Below, in pieces: positions 7,493-16,615 of a stretch of 64,000 nt of DNA; positions within the stretch are counted from its first letter, which is position 1, and the number at the start of each line of letters is the position of its first letter. Source of the stretch: SURF-21 sp964462595 (lineage in GTDB: Bacteria > Actinomycetota > Geothermincolia > Geothermincolales > RBG-13-55-18); contig CAYWXM010000058.1 in the NCBI GenBank assembly GCA_964462595.1, positions 1-64,000 on the forward strand, read 5' to 3'. A program made the position numbers and the translations under genes. Below the pieces are notes generated by a model, which was given only the letters and a program-made list of their open reading frames with translations, was not told the DNA's origin and made no database searches.

Positions 7493-8182
7493 TTATTCCG
7501 CTTCCTCAACCAGCAGGGAGACATCGTCGAACCATGCTCTGCCGCTGCCCTGCAACCCGGCCTCAAACCATACCCCGGTGGCCTCAGGCGGCACGTATAT
7601 CCGGACATTCACGCGCGTCCAGTCGCTGTCCTCCGCCACGGCATCGCTAAAAGCCCAATCGAGCGCCACCGGCTTTTCGCCATCTTCCTCCGTCGTCTCG
7701 AGGAGAATGCTGAGATACGCGGCCCCGGCCAGGCTCTCAGTCCTTATGTACCCCTCGGCCACTACCTCATGGCCCAGGGGCAATTCGTCCATGCGCATCA
7801 CCCACTTCGCGCCCTGGACGAGATTGCCGTTCGTGCTTATGGCCGCGCTCGCCATCCCGCTGCGCGCCACGTCGAGGTCGCGGTAAATCGCCTCTCCCTG
7901 GCCGGTTCCCATAGCAGTCCATCCCCAGATCTGTTCTCGCGTGCCCGCCTCGAAGCCGTAATTGGAGATGAGGTTCTCACCCAGCTTTACCTCTGCAGCC
8001 TGGTGTTCCTCCTCGGTATGCTGGTGTCCATCTTCCCCCTCGCTGTGAGCGTGGCTGTGGGCGGAACCAGGCGCAAGGCCCACTACCACGTCTCTCCTCA
8101 CGAGGTATTGAAGGGGTATGCTTATCGCCAGAACCAAAATGACGGCCAGGAATATGGCCGGCTTGGATATCTTTTCGCGCAA
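7493..8182 (-). CDS. Membrane-anchored protein with carbohydrate-binding-like jelly roll, 229 aa
   Basis: Residues 7-28 form a transmembrane anchor. A His- and Glu-rich linker (HSHAHSEGEDGHQHTEEEHQ) follows and may bind metal. From about residue 70, the pattern NLISNYGFEAGTREQIWGW, a central SGMASAAISTNG and a final GRAWFDDVSLL match a CBM4/9-type galactose-binding fold. The start is a TTG at 8182 with a GGAGGAAG ribosome site. It is the first gene of the ABC operon and could be an extracellular binding or sensing part; the ligand is unknown. Confidence 0.6.
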   Translation of the reverse strand: MREKISKPAIFLAVILVLAISIPLQYLVRRDVVVGLAPGSAHSHAHSEGEDGHQHTEEEHQAAEVKLGENLISNYGFEAGTREQIWGWTAMGTGQGEAIYRDLDVARSGMASAAISTNGNLVQGAKWVMRMDELPLGHEVVAEGYIRTESLAGAAYLSILLETTEEDGEKPVALDWAFSDAVAEDSDWTRVNVRIYVPPEATGVWFEAGLQGSGRAWFDDVSLLVEEAE

Positions 8183-8402
8183 TCCCGATCTTCCTCCGTT
8201 GATATTACCTTTATCTCACCTGCTTGAAGCGGTGTTCTCCCTTCAAACTCATAGACGAACCGTCTTCGCCATATGATCCGGCAAACGGAACCTTCTAAGA
8301 TATAATATACGCTTTTGTGTATCGGTTACCCTGCAAGCGGGGTAAATACCGTATTTTTCGCCCCCACCTCGCCCCACCTTTTTTGTCTGCGTCAACCCGG
8401 TA

Positions 8403-9467
8403 TCACGCCCGCAGCTCGACCACCAGGTCGCCGTCGGAGAGTATCTCCCAATTGCGGCTGACGCTATCGTTGTCCGTGCCCATCTCGTACAGGGCCTGGA
8501 TGATGCCCACCAGGAAATATGGCAGGCAGGGGTTTTCTATGAACACGGTACATCTCTTATCGTCCGCGTCTATCTTCCTCACGTTTCCCAGGCCGCGCAG
8601 ACCCGCCATATCCCTGTAGCGGCGCTGATCGACCAGGGCGTCTTCGCGCCCCAGGATCTTGCGCACGAACCGTCGCTGTTCCTCGATGACCGCCTCATCA
8701 ATGGCCAGCCCCAACTCGGCTTGTATGTCATCCAGTATCGTCTCGATACTGTCCGGGGAGAAGACGGCCATGCGCCTGCCCGTACCCGTATCGAATATTG
8801 TGCCGGCCTCGAGATTCCAGTGGCACCTGGCCACTTCCAACGGCACCCCGCAGGAAGGGCATCTCTCATATCTCATATCTCCGGGCTTGTAACTGTATTG
8901 CCCTCTTCTCGGGCCCGGGCGCATCTCCAGGGGGTGCTTTCCCGCGCGCATGGTTACTAAATATTCGTAGTCTCCAGCCCGTTCCCACGATACCGAGAAA
9001 TCCCGCCCGTCCATGGCTTCCTTCGCACCCAGGCTGTCCCCGCAGAACAGGGGCAGTGAATATGGATGCCTTATGGAGATGGTCTGAAAGTCCTTCTCGT
9101 CGTTCTTGCTGTGCAGCTCGAGTAAGCTGATATCGCCGTAGCCATAATGGCGTCCCATCGCGCTGATACGCCTGGACAGGATGCCGGGGCCGAAATGGTG
9201 CAGCACCTTACGCCTTGTGGGGGAGATCTGCTTTTCCATGTAATCCCTGGTCATGCGGCGTTTGCTCTCGATGACCATACGCTCTAAGGGATTACCGATG
9301 CGTTCTTCCAGGTCCTCGAAGATCTCGCCCAGGAATTCCGATTCCAGGAACACCATGCGATGATCGGGATCTTTCGCCTGGGTGATAACGCCGTTGCCCT
9401 GCCAGACCAGGTCCCTGCTGATACCCAGCGGCACGCCGCATTGCCTGCATCTCCTGATCCTGCCCAT
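8403..9467 (-). CDS. Tandem-domain zinc-ribbon protein of unknown function, 354 aa
   Basis: Two homologous halves are visible. Each begins with a CxxC ribbon (CRQCGVPLG near residue 6 and CPSCGVPLE near residue 200), followed by W, an R(M) block and a helical VIE..RR stretch (MVIESKRRMTRD and AVIEEQRRFVRK). The second CxxC pair of a full ribbon is not obvious. The halves are diverged, so the duplication is old. The ATG at 9467 has a GAGGCGAG ribosome site; the frame is open further upstream, but that stretch is low-quality coding sequence. I do not recognise the family. It stands alone, facing left. Confidence 0.65.
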   Translation of the reverse strand: MGRIRRCRQCGVPLGISRDLVWQGNGVITQAKDPDHRMVFLESEFLGEIFEDLEERIGNPLERMVIESKRRMTRDYMEKQISPTRRKVLHHFGPGILSRRISAMGRHYGYGDISLLELHSKNDEKDFQTISIRHPYSLPLFCGDSLGAKEAMDGRDFSVSWERAGDYEYLVTMRAGKHPLEMRPGPRRGQYSYKPGDMRYERCPSCGVPLEVARCHWNLEAGTIFDTGTGRRMAVFSPDSIETILDDIQAELGLAIDEAVIEEQRRFVRKILGREDALVDQRRYRDMAGLRGLGNVRKIDADDKRCTVFIENPCLPYFLVGIIQALYEMGTDNDSVSRNWEILSDGDLVVELRA

Positions 9468-9657
9468 AGCTCGCCTCTCGGAGCGATCGCCGAAAAAGGC
9501 CGCTCCGCCACGCCGTATCCGGTTGCTTTGTCCTTGTGTTATGAGAAATCGGAACGTGCAAACCGTGTCTTTACCAAAGCGACCATTTGATATGGAAAGG
9601 GCAAGTCCCTCAGTCAGGCATGACGCGGACCTTAAAAGTCCGCACCTCATGCTTTTC

Positions 9658-11244
9658 TCAACTCGCTCGGCTATTGTCCTCGTCGCCGGCGACGAAGCGG
9701 GAATAGCGCGCCAGTTTTCCAGCCACGCGAACCGCCCTTTCCGGGGTGGTGGCGGTAAAGACTCCGGTATTACGCATGCGGAAGGAAGCGGACCTCTCGC
9801 CTTCGTTGACGGCCACGGCGATGATGGGCTTCTTCTCCTCATCCATCAACTTCTTGATGCGGCTGACGGTCGCGGTATCGGTCCACTGCCAGGCCTCGGT
9901 GGGATTGATCCCCCCCGAGCCCTCGGGGTTGCGTTCGCCTCCCCGCTTGATGGAATCGCGGAATCCCTTCCATATGGAGAGCTGGAAACGTGGCAGCATG
10001 GTAAGGCGGTGGCGCACCATATTGAGGAAGGGGCGCACCGCCGTCTTGAAAAGGTTCTCCAGCCAGAAATCCCGGCCCAGCAGGGTGCCCATGGTGATTA
10101 TCATGTCCACCTCGTCGCAGGTGGCAAGGGCGTCTAAGACGCGGTAGTGGTTTCCCCTCTGCGCGTTGCCCACGATATCCACCGGGTTGCGCCGGCTCCA
10201 GAAAGACGGCAGGTACTTATCGAGTTCCTCTATCACTTCGTCGGGGAGCACCGCCAGATCCAGGCCCTCGCGGTCGAACGAATCCGCAGCCGCCACCCCC
10301 CATCCACCTCCCAGGGTCATCACTCCCACCTTAGAGCCCCTTGGAACGGGCAGGGAGGAAAAAGCGGCGGCCAGGTCCACCAGTTCCTCCGTGGTCTCGG
10401 CCTCGACTACCCCCGCCTGCTCCATGGCCCCCCGGAAGAGCTCGAAGGGCCCGGCCAGGGAGCCGGAATGGGAGAGCACCGCCCTCTCACCCTGACGCCC
10501 CTTGCCCGCTTTGAGCGCTATTACCGGCTTGTGGGGGGTGATACGGCGCGCCACCTCGAGGAACCTCCTGCCGTCCTTTATCCCCTCGATATACAGGATG
10601 ATGGTGCCGGTCTCCGGGTCGTCGCCAAGGTATTCAAGCCAGTCGCTGATATCGGTGTTTGCGGCGTTGCCGCTGCCCACGAAACGGCTGAACCCCACCC
10701 CCTTGCGGTTACCCCAGGTCATGAGCTGCACGCCGAGGTTGCCGCTCTGGGAGATGAAACCCACGTCGCCTTTGAGGGGAAATACCGGCGCTCCCAGGCA
10801 GCAGAGGTTGCTCGTCTTGCTGTATATACCCATGGTATTGGGGCCGACGATGGTGATGCCCGCCTCGTTCGCGATATCCGCCAAGTGCTGTTCCAGGCGG
10901 GCGCCCTCCTCCCCCACCTCACTGAAGTTGGAGGAGACGACCACGGCGTTACGGATCCCTTTTTCCGCCGCCTCCAGCAGCGTTTCCTCAACCCTGCGGG
11001 CGGGGATAGCCACCACCAACAGGTCCACTTCCTCCTCGATGTCCCGGAGAGAGGGATAGGCCGGAAAGCCCAGAACGTATTTTTCGCGCGGGTTGACCAT
11101 GAACATCTCGCCCCGGTACCCGCCACCGATCATGTTCATGGGCATGTTGAACCCCCACTTGCCGAGGGTGTTGGAGGCCCCCACCACGGCCACGGTTCGC
11201 GGGTTGAAGAGCCTGTCAAAATCGCGCTCGAATCCGCCCTGCAT
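9658..11244 (-). CDS. NDP-forming acyl-CoA synthetase alpha-type protein, 528 aa
   Basis: The N-terminal CoA-binding domain (FNPRTVAVVGASNTLGKWGF) is followed by two succinyl-CoA-ligase-like domains. The phosphohistidine site is in VLSHSGSLAGP and the motif GFISQSGNLGVQLM is intact. These proteins couple acyl-CoA thioester cleavage to ATP or GTP formation through a phosphohistidine. A fused or adjacent ATP-grasp (beta) domain is missing, so the protein would need a partner encoded elsewhere or act as a CoA-binding protein. The start has a GGAAGGATAGGG ribosome site. A good minus-strand promoter lies at 11539-11566. The family is broad, so the acyl substrate is not predictable. Confidence 0.78.
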   Translation of the reverse strand: MQGGFERDFDRLFNPRTVAVVGASNTLGKWGFNMPMNMIGGGYRGEMFMVNPREKYVLGFPAYPSLRDIEEEVDLLVVAIPARRVEETLLEAAEKGIRNAVVVSSNFSEVGEEGARLEQHLADIANEAGITIVGPNTMGIYSKTSNLCCLGAPVFPLKGDVGFISQSGNLGVQLMTWGNRKGVGFSRFVGSGNAANTDISDWLEYLGDDPETGTIILYIEGIKDGRRFLEVARRITPHKPVIALKAGKGRQGERAVLSHSGSLAGPFELFRGAMEQAGVVEAETTEELVDLAAAFSSLPVPRGSKVGVMTLGGGWGVAAADSFDREGLDLAVLPDEVIEELDKYLPSFWSRRNPVDIVGNAQRGNHYRVLDALATCDEVDMIITMGTLLGRDFWLENLFKTAVRPFLNMVRHRLTMLPRFQLSIWKGFRDSIKRGGERNPEGSGGINPTEAWQWTDTATVSRIKKLMDEEKKPIIAVAVNEGERSASFRMRNTGVFTATTPERAVRVAGKLARYSRFVAGDEDNSRAS

Positions 11245-11663
11245 GCCCTATCCTTCCGTTATGGGGTCATGTCTTGTTCTGGGCATGGATCAACATACCG
11301 CAAACCGGCATGAGAAGCTGCTTCGACACGACTGCATCGCCGGACTTTACCCCGTACCCGAACGCCCGGCCGCCCGCGTGCTGGCGCCACGAACGTTTTT
11401 CTCCTCACGGCAAACGCGTAAACCCGGCCCTCTTCACGTCCTCGTTCCGCGGAACCCATATAAGCTTCCGCGCGCTAACAATTAAAAATAACCGGTCTTG
11501 TCAGGCCGGCTTCTAGCCAATCCAAAACGTAGGACAATATTATACTGAAAGATTTTTCTTCTTCAAGGGCACCCTTGCCACGCAACCTATTCCCTCCAAC
11601 TCCTTCACTCCTGTTAAAATTACTCCCCTGCGCGCTGCCCCGGGTTGAGCGAGGTCAACCGTC
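11245..11663. other. Intergenic region with a leftward promoter and a weak hairpin
   Basis: Between the CBS gene and the acyl-CoA synthetase gene, both leftward. It contains the promoter at 11539-11566. A minus-strand hairpin with CCGG arms at about 11493-11510 is followed leftward by an AT-rich run and may stop transcription of the CBS-antiporter operon. No gene is seen. Confidence 0.45.
11539..11566 (-). promoter_or_regulatory. Sigma70-type promoter for the acyl-CoA synthetase gene
   Basis: On the minus strand TTGAAG (11566-11561), a 16-base spacer and a perfect TATAAT (11544-11539) are found. The start of transcription would be near 11532, giving a leader of roughly 290 bases before the gene at 11244. 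Confidence 0.5.
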
Positions 11664-12098
11664 TCATGCTCTCGGCCACTCCTCCTCGCTTTTCTTGGTA
11701 AAGATGCCGCATACCAGATCCTCGCGGCTCACAATACCTATCAACTGCTTTTTCTCCACCACCATGAGCAGGCGGACGTTAGCGTCGAACATCTTCTCCA
11801 CCGCCTCCTGGGCGGTGGCGTCAGGGGATATCGTCTGTGGCGGCACGCGCATTACGTCCTTCGCCTTTTCCGCCAGCTGAGAAGCGGGCCGGGTCATGAC
11901 GAACAGCTTGAGGATATCCGAATCCCTGACCATGCCGACGAGTTCCTTTTTTTCGTTGACCACCGGAAATCCGGCGTAGCGATAGCGCTGGAACCTCCAT
12001 ACCAGGTCCTCCAGGGGCTCGTTCTCGCTGACGCTGATCACGCCGGAGCTCATGAACTCCCTGACCGGCCGGTTCGACAATACGTACATGTTGGGCAT
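11664..12098 (-). CDS. CBS-domain pair protein, 144 aa
   Basis: Two CBS motifs fill the protein: PVREFMSSGVISVSENEPLE with YAGFPVVNEKKELVGMVRDS (about 12-70), and AKDVMRVPPQTISPDATAQE with MVVEKKQLIGIVSREDL (about 80-137). CBS pairs bind adenine nucleotides and regulate partner proteins. The gene starts 3 bases after the antiporter stop, with a GGAGGG ribosome site, so it likely senses nucleotide state to tune that antiporter. It is the distal gene of the two-gene unit. Confidence 0.85.
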   Translation of the reverse strand: MPNMYVLSNRPVREFMSSGVISVSENEPLEDLVWRFQRYRYAGFPVVNEKKELVGMVRDSDILKLFVMTRPASQLAEKAKDVMRVPPQTISPDATAQEAVEKMFDANVRLLMVVEKKQLIGIVSREDLVCGIFTKKSEEEWPRA

Positions 12099-12100
12099 CC

Positions 12101-13351
12101 TTAACCCTCCTTTTTTTTCTTTACCACGTGCGCTTCACCCGCCTTGATCACGGCGTAACGGGTGCAGGGCGGCCCGATAAGCTGGAAGACCAGCGTGGTG
12201 GCAGCGATGATCGTGATGGCTATGGCGCCCAGCTCCATACCTGCCGTTCCGAACTCGGGAACGCTGAACTCTAGCATGGTCTCGATAGACAGCCCGATGG
12301 CCACGCCGGCCTGGGAAAAAAGGCATAATCCAAGATAACGGGAAACCGCGCTTGGGGCTTTGCCGATGCGCGCCCCCACGTATGTCCCCGACTGCTTGCC
12401 TATGGTGCGGAATACCACGTAGAGCAGGCCTATAACGCCCAGGGAAGCCAGCTTGCTCACGTCCAATCTCGCTCCCACCAGCACGAAGAAAAGCATGAAG
12501 AGCGGTGGCGTTATCCCGCGCGCCACCTCGAACAGGTCTGGCCGGCCATAGCGAGGCAGGTTGATAACGGTCATGCCGACGGCCATGTTGGCCAGGATAA
12601 GCGAGAAATTGAGGAGGTTCGCCAATCCCGTGGTGACGAGAACGGTACCGATCACGAAGATGAGTATGACAGCTCGCGAGGTTATTCTGCGCACCAGCAG
12701 CAGGAGCAGGAGCCCGACGACGAAGCCCAGGGCAAGGGCGCCCAGGATCTCCACGAAGGGCAGGAGTATAACCTTGGCATAGTTTATCGACTCCGCTCCC
12801 GCCAGCAGTATCTTGGCGAAGAGCGCAGCGAAAGCGTAGATGGCGATGGCCAGCCCGTCGTCTATGCCCACCACGGCGAACAGGGTGGTGGTAAGGGGGC
12901 CCGATGCCTGATATTCGCGCAGCACGTCGACCGTCGCCGCGGGAGCGGTGGCCGAAGAGAGGGCGCCGAAGATGAGCGCCAGGTACAGCTTACGCGTATA
13001 TATGAATACGGCGAGGGTCACGAGTATGAATGCGCCCAGCGACTCCAGGATGGAGATCCACAATATCGGCCTTCCCAGCTTGCGGAGCCCCCGCAGGGAC
13101 AGCTCTCCCCCGATGTCCAATCCTATGAACCCCAGAGCCAGGAAGTTGATGAACACCAGGCTGTCGAGTGTCTCGGCATTGAGAACGCCCAGAACGGAGG
13201 TGCCCAGTATCACTCCCAGGGCTATATGCCCTACGACCTGGGGGATCTTGATTTTCTGGGTAATTATTCCAAAACCCCATCCGAGAAACAGCGCCAGTCC
13301 CGTAACGACCAGGACCATGTCTGCATTGCGGGGAACGAGGTCCTCGAGCAT
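12101..13351 (-). CDS. CPA2-type cation:proton antiporter, 416 aa
   Basis: About 12 hydrophobic segments match the Na+/H+ exchanger (CPA2/KefB-like) membrane domain. The core motif FGALSSATAPAATVDVLREY and the following VVGIDDGLAIAIYAFAAL contain the acidic residues expected in the ion path. The KefB C-terminal TrkA-N domain is absent; the separate CBS protein may supply regulation instead. The ATG at 13351 follows a GAAAGG site. The frame stays open upstream to 13804, but that extension overlaps the divergent Crp/Fnr gene and is not hydrophobic, so it is not used. Likely function: Na+ or K+/H+ exchange for pH and ion balance. Confidence 0.82.
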   Translation of the reverse strand: MLEDLVPRNADMVLVVTGLALFLGWGFGIITQKIKIPQVVGHIALGVILGTSVLGVLNAETLDSLVFINFLALGFIGLDIGGELSLRGLRKLGRPILWISILESLGAFILVTLAVFIYTRKLYLALIFGALSSATAPAATVDVLREYQASGPLTTTLFAVVGIDDGLAIAIYAFAALFAKILLAGAESINYAKVILLPFVEILGALALGFVVGLLLLLLVRRITSRAVILIFVIGTVLVTTGLANLLNFSLILANMAVGMTVINLPRYGRPDLFEVARGITPPLFMLFFVLVGARLDVSKLASLGVIGLLYVVFRTIGKQSGTYVGARIGKAPSAVSRYLGLCLFSQAGVAIGLSIETMLEFSVPEFGTAGMELGAIAITIIAATTLVFQLIGPPCTRYAVIKAGEAHVVKKKKEG

Positions 13352-13691
13352 GCGAAAGCCTTTCGGATCGAATCCAGTTCCTTTCAAATATAACACTAAG
13401 GCCTTGCCGGCCGCCAAACAATGCCCGGGGCAAATAAAGAAAGCCATCCCGAGAGCCGCTCGAGGCAGGCTCGAAGACCTGCAGGGCCGCTCGGAAAAGC
13501 CTTTAACCGCGGAAAGGCCATGCCTCGCTGCGGGCCGGTCTGAATCGCCTTGCAGCCGAGCCTTCTGCTCATGTTCTATAATCATTCGGACCAGGACATA
13601 TTTAAGATATAATCTAGTAAACCATCCGCTCGGGCGGTGGCCATCGCTCAGGATGGGGACGGCCATCGCATTATCTATACGGAGGAACACG
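13352..13691. promoter_or_regulatory. Divergent intergenic region, antiporter and Crp/Fnr gene
   Basis: This 340-base gap holds the upstream regions of both genes. Two TATAAT boxes lie on the plus strand, at 13577-13582 and 13608-13613; the second has a -35-like TTCGGA 17 bases upstream (see 13585-13613). A long plus-strand frame crosses the gap from 12948, but it is antisense to the antiporter and not believable as protein. Confidence 0.45.
13585..13613 (+). promoter_or_regulatory. Probable promoter for the Crp/Fnr-type gene
   Basis: TTCGGA at 13585-13590, a 17-base spacer and a perfect TATAAT at 13608-13613. The leader to the ATG at 13692 would be about 70 bases. The -35 is poor, which fits a regulated promoter. 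Confidence 0.4.
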
Positions 13692-14369
13692 ATGGAAGAT
13701 TTCAGGTTGAGGGAATTTCTCAACAACCTAGAGGAGGGGCTGCGCGGTGAAGCCAGGGAACTATTCAAGCCCGAGGACTTCGACCGGGAGCAGTACATCT
13801 TCATAGATCAGGACGAGGCCACCCATCTTTACCTGGTAGAAGAGGGTACGGTAGAGGCGAATATCGTCCACGGCGACGGGAAGCTGTACATCCTGAATTT
13901 CCTCTATGCCGGCAACGTCTTCGGCGAGGGTGCCCTCTACGAGGAGGGCGTCTATTCCTACTCCGCCGTCGCCCGCGAGCCGTCACGGGTATGGAGGGTC
14001 AGCTGGGACGACCTGCAGTGGCTGGCCTCCCGGGATCCGCTCTTCGCCCTGTACCTGGTAAGGCTCATCGTGCACAAGCTCGACCAAGCTTACTACAAGG
14101 ACCGCTGCATCGCGGGGGAGAAAGTCGAGAGGCGCATAGCGTGCGTCCTCATGAAGATCGCAGGAGAGATCGGTATAAGCGACAAGTGCGGCCTGGTGAT
14201 CGACACCCCGCTTACCAACCGGGACATCGCCGGGCTCGTGGGCTCCACCGAGGAAACGGTCTCGCGCATCATGAGCCGCCTCAAGAAGGAAGAGATCATG
14301 ACCACCGACGGAAAATATCTCGTCATAAAGGACAAGGACGCGTTGACGGCCTACTTCGATGGCATCTGA
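13692..14369 (+). CDS. Crp/Fnr-family transcription regulator, 225 aa
   Basis: Residues about 20-125 form a cyclic-nucleotide-binding-type beta barrel (YLVEEGTVEANI and AGNVFGEGALYEEG). Residues about 150-220 are a Crp-type winged HTH with the recognition region LTNRDIAGLVGSTEETVSRI. The Fnr-type cysteine cluster is absent, so the signal is probably a small molecule, not oxygen through a [4Fe-4S] cluster. The ATG at 13692 is chosen because GGAGG lies 7 bases before it. The divergent antiporter or the downstream small gene could be targets. Confidence 0.88.
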   Translation: MEDFRLREFLNNLEEGLRGEARELFKPEDFDREQYIFIDQDEATHLYLVEEGTVEANIVHGDGKLYILNFLYAGNVFGEGALYEEGVYSYSAVAREPSRVWRVSWDDLQWLASRDPLFALYLVRLIVHKLDQAYYKDRCIAGEKVERRIACVLMKIAGEIGISDKCGLVIDTPLTNRDIAGLVGSTEETVSRIMSRLKKEEIMTTDGKYLVIKDKDALTAYFDGI

Positions 14370-14480
14370 CAGGATGATCCATATCATGTAAGCGCTTGAC
14401 GTGAATCATTGCTGGGGGAGAGATTGAACGACTATCTTAAGTACATGAAAAAGAAAAAGGTTTCTCGAGAGGAGGTAACC

Positions 14481-14624
14481 GTGACCAGCAATGATAACGG
14501 CGGAAGAGGAGGACTCTGCTGCCCTCACTGCGCTGACTCCAAGTATCCATGCGTGACCATGGAGAGGCTGATGCGAAAAGCGGAGGAGGCGGCTGCGAAA
14601 AAGAAGGAAGAGGAAGAGGAGTAG
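14481..14624 (+). CDS. Small CxxC protein, 47 aa
   Basis: A GTG at 14481 is preceded by GGAGGT with ideal spacing, one of the clearest ribosome sites here. The peptide carries CCPHC and a later single cysteine in SKYPC, then a Lys/Glu-rich helical tail. The cysteines could bind a metal or act in thiol chemistry. An upstream in-frame ATG at 14409 lacks a ribosome site. It ends just before a terminator and follows the Crp/Fnr gene, so it may be in the same transcript. I do not recognise the family. Confidence 0.5.
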   Translation: MTSNDNGGRGGLCCPHCADSKYPCVTMERLMRKAEEAAAKKKEEEEE

Positions 14625-14671
14625 GGGTTATCGCAGCCTGCTGAAAGATACAAAAAAGAAGATGCCGGTAT

Positions 14672-14696
14672 GGGCGGAGTCTCCGCCCTTTTATTT
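14672..14696 (+). terminator. Rho-independent terminator after the Crp/Fnr unit
   Basis: A GC-rich hairpin with arms GGCGGAG and CTCCGCC around one base (14672-14688) is followed by TTTTATTT. It separates the regulator unit from the sulfur cluster that begins at 14810. Confidence 0.75.
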
Positions 14697-14809
14697 GGCC
14701 CCTCACGGGGTGAGATCCCCTGGTTTATGCGGAAACGGGAAAGAGCCCCCCGGAAAAAAACGCCATCAACCCGCGAAGCGGGAAAAGCGTCAAGGGGGGC
14801 AAGAGGTGA

Positions 14810-16615
14810 ATGGACATGGAGAATGAAGAAGGAGAGAAAAAAACCGGTGGGATGGCCGTAGGCGATGATTTCCGTTTCAGCCCGCGCCCCAACCGCGCCC
14901 GCGAGATCGCCTGGCAACCCTGGGGAGACCAGGCCTTTCGGCGTGCCGGGGATGAGGGTAAGGCGGTGCTCCTGTCCATCTCCGCGGTGTGGTGCCACTG
15001 GTGCCACGTAATGGACGAGACGTCATACTCCGACCAGGCGGTGATCGACCTCGTCAACAGCAGGTTCGTACCGGTGCGCGTGGACAGCGACCGCAATCCC
15101 GACATCAACCGGCGTTACAACCAGGGGGGGTGGCCGACTACCGCTTTCCTCGACCCGCGCGGAAACCTTCTGGCCGGCGCCACCTACATACCTCCCGAGA
15201 CCATGCGCGTAGCCCTGGAGAGGATATCCGAACTCTACGCCAGCCACGAAACGGTTATAGACGCGCATGAAGCGGATTCACTCTTTCAGCCGGGACAGGC
15301 GGAAAGTCTCGATCCCGGGGTGGTGGAGAGGATCGGGGCACAAATCCTGCGCTCATGGGACCGCGCCCACGGCGGTTTGGGAAGAGAGCCGAAGTTCCCG
15401 CAGGCAGAGGCCTTGTCGTTTGCCCTGGAACTCTATGCGGACGAGGGGAACCAGGAATATCTCGTCTTCGTCCGCAATACGCTGGAGGCGATGATAAGGG
15501 GTAACCTCCTGGACAAGGTGGAGGGAGGTTTCTTCCGCTATTCGACCACCAGGGACTGGTCCGTGCCCCATTACGAGAAGATGCTCTCCGATAATGCGGC
15601 ACTGACCGGTGTTCTGCTCAAGGCCTACAACGTGACCGGTGCTGATATCTTCCGCCGCACGGCGGCCGAAACCGCCGACTTCATCTATCGCACTCTCAGC
15701 GACGGTATTTCCAGCTTCTACGGGAGCCAAGACGCCGACGAGCATTATTACACGCTGGGCGCCGCTGAAAGGGAGAGGCTTACCCCCCCGGCCGTGGACA
15801 AGACCGTTTACACCGATACAGCAGCGCAAGCGGCGGTAAGCCTGCTGGTTGAGGGGACGGCCCTGGGGCATGGCGAACACGTTTCCATGGCCCAGGGCGC
15901 GCTGGGATTCCTGTGGTCGCAGCTTTACCGGCCCGGGGATGGAATGGCACACTACCATGATGGGAAGGCGAGGCGCTGGGGGTTACTGGATGACGACGCC
16001 GAAGCGGCAATCGCGTTCCTGTACGCTTTCGCATACACGGGCGAAAGGCCTTACCTGGACCGTGCGGAGACGCTTCTCCACCTCTTGCTGGACCTTCACT
16101 GGGACGAGAAAAGATCCCTGTTTATGGACACCGCCCCCGGAAAAAGCCTGCCCGGCCTGCGGCCGGAGCCCGCGGAGCCGGGCAGCCAGTCGCGCGCCGC
16201 GGAGGCCATGCTTCTCTACCGATCGTTTGGCGGAGAGGAGAAATGGCGCGATCTCGCCGGCAAGGCTTTGTCCTCGGTTGCACGGATTGCGGATGCCTAC
16301 GGTTACATGGCGGCTTCTTTCGCCTCGGCCGTAAACCTGCACCTGCGCGGACCCCTGCTGGTCAAGATCGTGGGGGGCACCGTTGATACCGCAAGGCCAT
16401 TCCTCAGGGTGGCAGCCCTTTCCCCCCAGGCCAGGACGCTGCCGGCTATTTCGGAAAAAATGGGAAGAATAGATGGGGAGATATGGTCGGAGGTATGCAC
16501 GTGGCAAGACTGCAGGCTGCACACTGCTGACCCGGAGACGCTGGCGCGCAATCTCGGCGTGACGGCGGAGCTGAGCGAGGAGGTGGATCAGGGTGAGGGA
16601 GGTATACCTGGATAA
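14810..16615 (+). CDS. YyaL/DUF255-type thioredoxin-domain protein, 601 aa
   Basis: The N-terminal 170 residues are a thioredoxin-like DUF255 domain with the signature SAVWCHWCHVMDETSY, where the two cysteines form a C-H-W-C redox site. The rest is an (alpha/alpha)6 barrel of the N-acylglucosamine-epimerase type (VEGGFFRYSTTRDWSVPHYE). Family members are often annotated as YyaL or spermatogenesis-associated protein 20. The family normally has about 650-700 residues; this one is shorter at the C-terminus. A second ATG at 14816 has better spacing from AGAGGTG than the one at 14810. Its end overlaps the cysteine-desulfurase-like gene by 23 bases, so the two are coupled. Confidence 0.85.
   Translation: MDMENEEGEKKTGGMAVGDDFRFSPRPNRAREIAWQPWGDQAFRRAGDEGKAVLLSISAVWCHWCHVMDETSYSDQAVIDLVNSRFVPVRVDSDRNPDINRRYNQGGWPTTAFLDPRGNLLAGATYIPPETMRVALERISELYASHETVIDAHEADSLFQPGQAESLDPGVVERIGAQILRSWDRAHGGLGREPKFPQAEALSFALELYADEGNQEYLVFVRNTLEAMIRGNLLDKVEGGFFRYSTTRDWSVPHYEKMLSDNAALTGVLLKAYNVTGADIFRRTAAETADFIYRTLSDGISSFYGSQDADEHYYTLGAAERERLTPPAVDKTVYTDTAAQAAVSLLVEGTALGHGEHVSMAQGALGFLWSQLYRPGDGMAHYHDGKARRWGLLDDDAEAAIAFLYAFAYTGERPYLDRAETLLHLLLDLHWDEKRSLFMDTAPGKSLPGLRPEPAEPGSQSRAAEAMLLYRSFGGEEKWRDLAGKALSSVARIADAYGYMAASFASAVNLHLRGPLLVKIVGGTVDTARPFLRVAALSPQARTLPAISEKMGRIDGEIWSEVCTWQDCRLHTADPETLARNLGVTAELSEEVDQGEGGIPG

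Noticed and set aside
9629..9647. Hairpin GCGGAC-GTCCGC at the end of the acyl-CoA synthetase gene
   Set aside because: Arms are short and no T-run follows in the leftward direction, so I do not call it a terminator.
12948..13691. Upstream extension of the Crp/Fnr frame
   Set aside because: It is antisense to the antiporter and lacks protein-like composition; the ATG at 13692 has the ribosome site and the family start.
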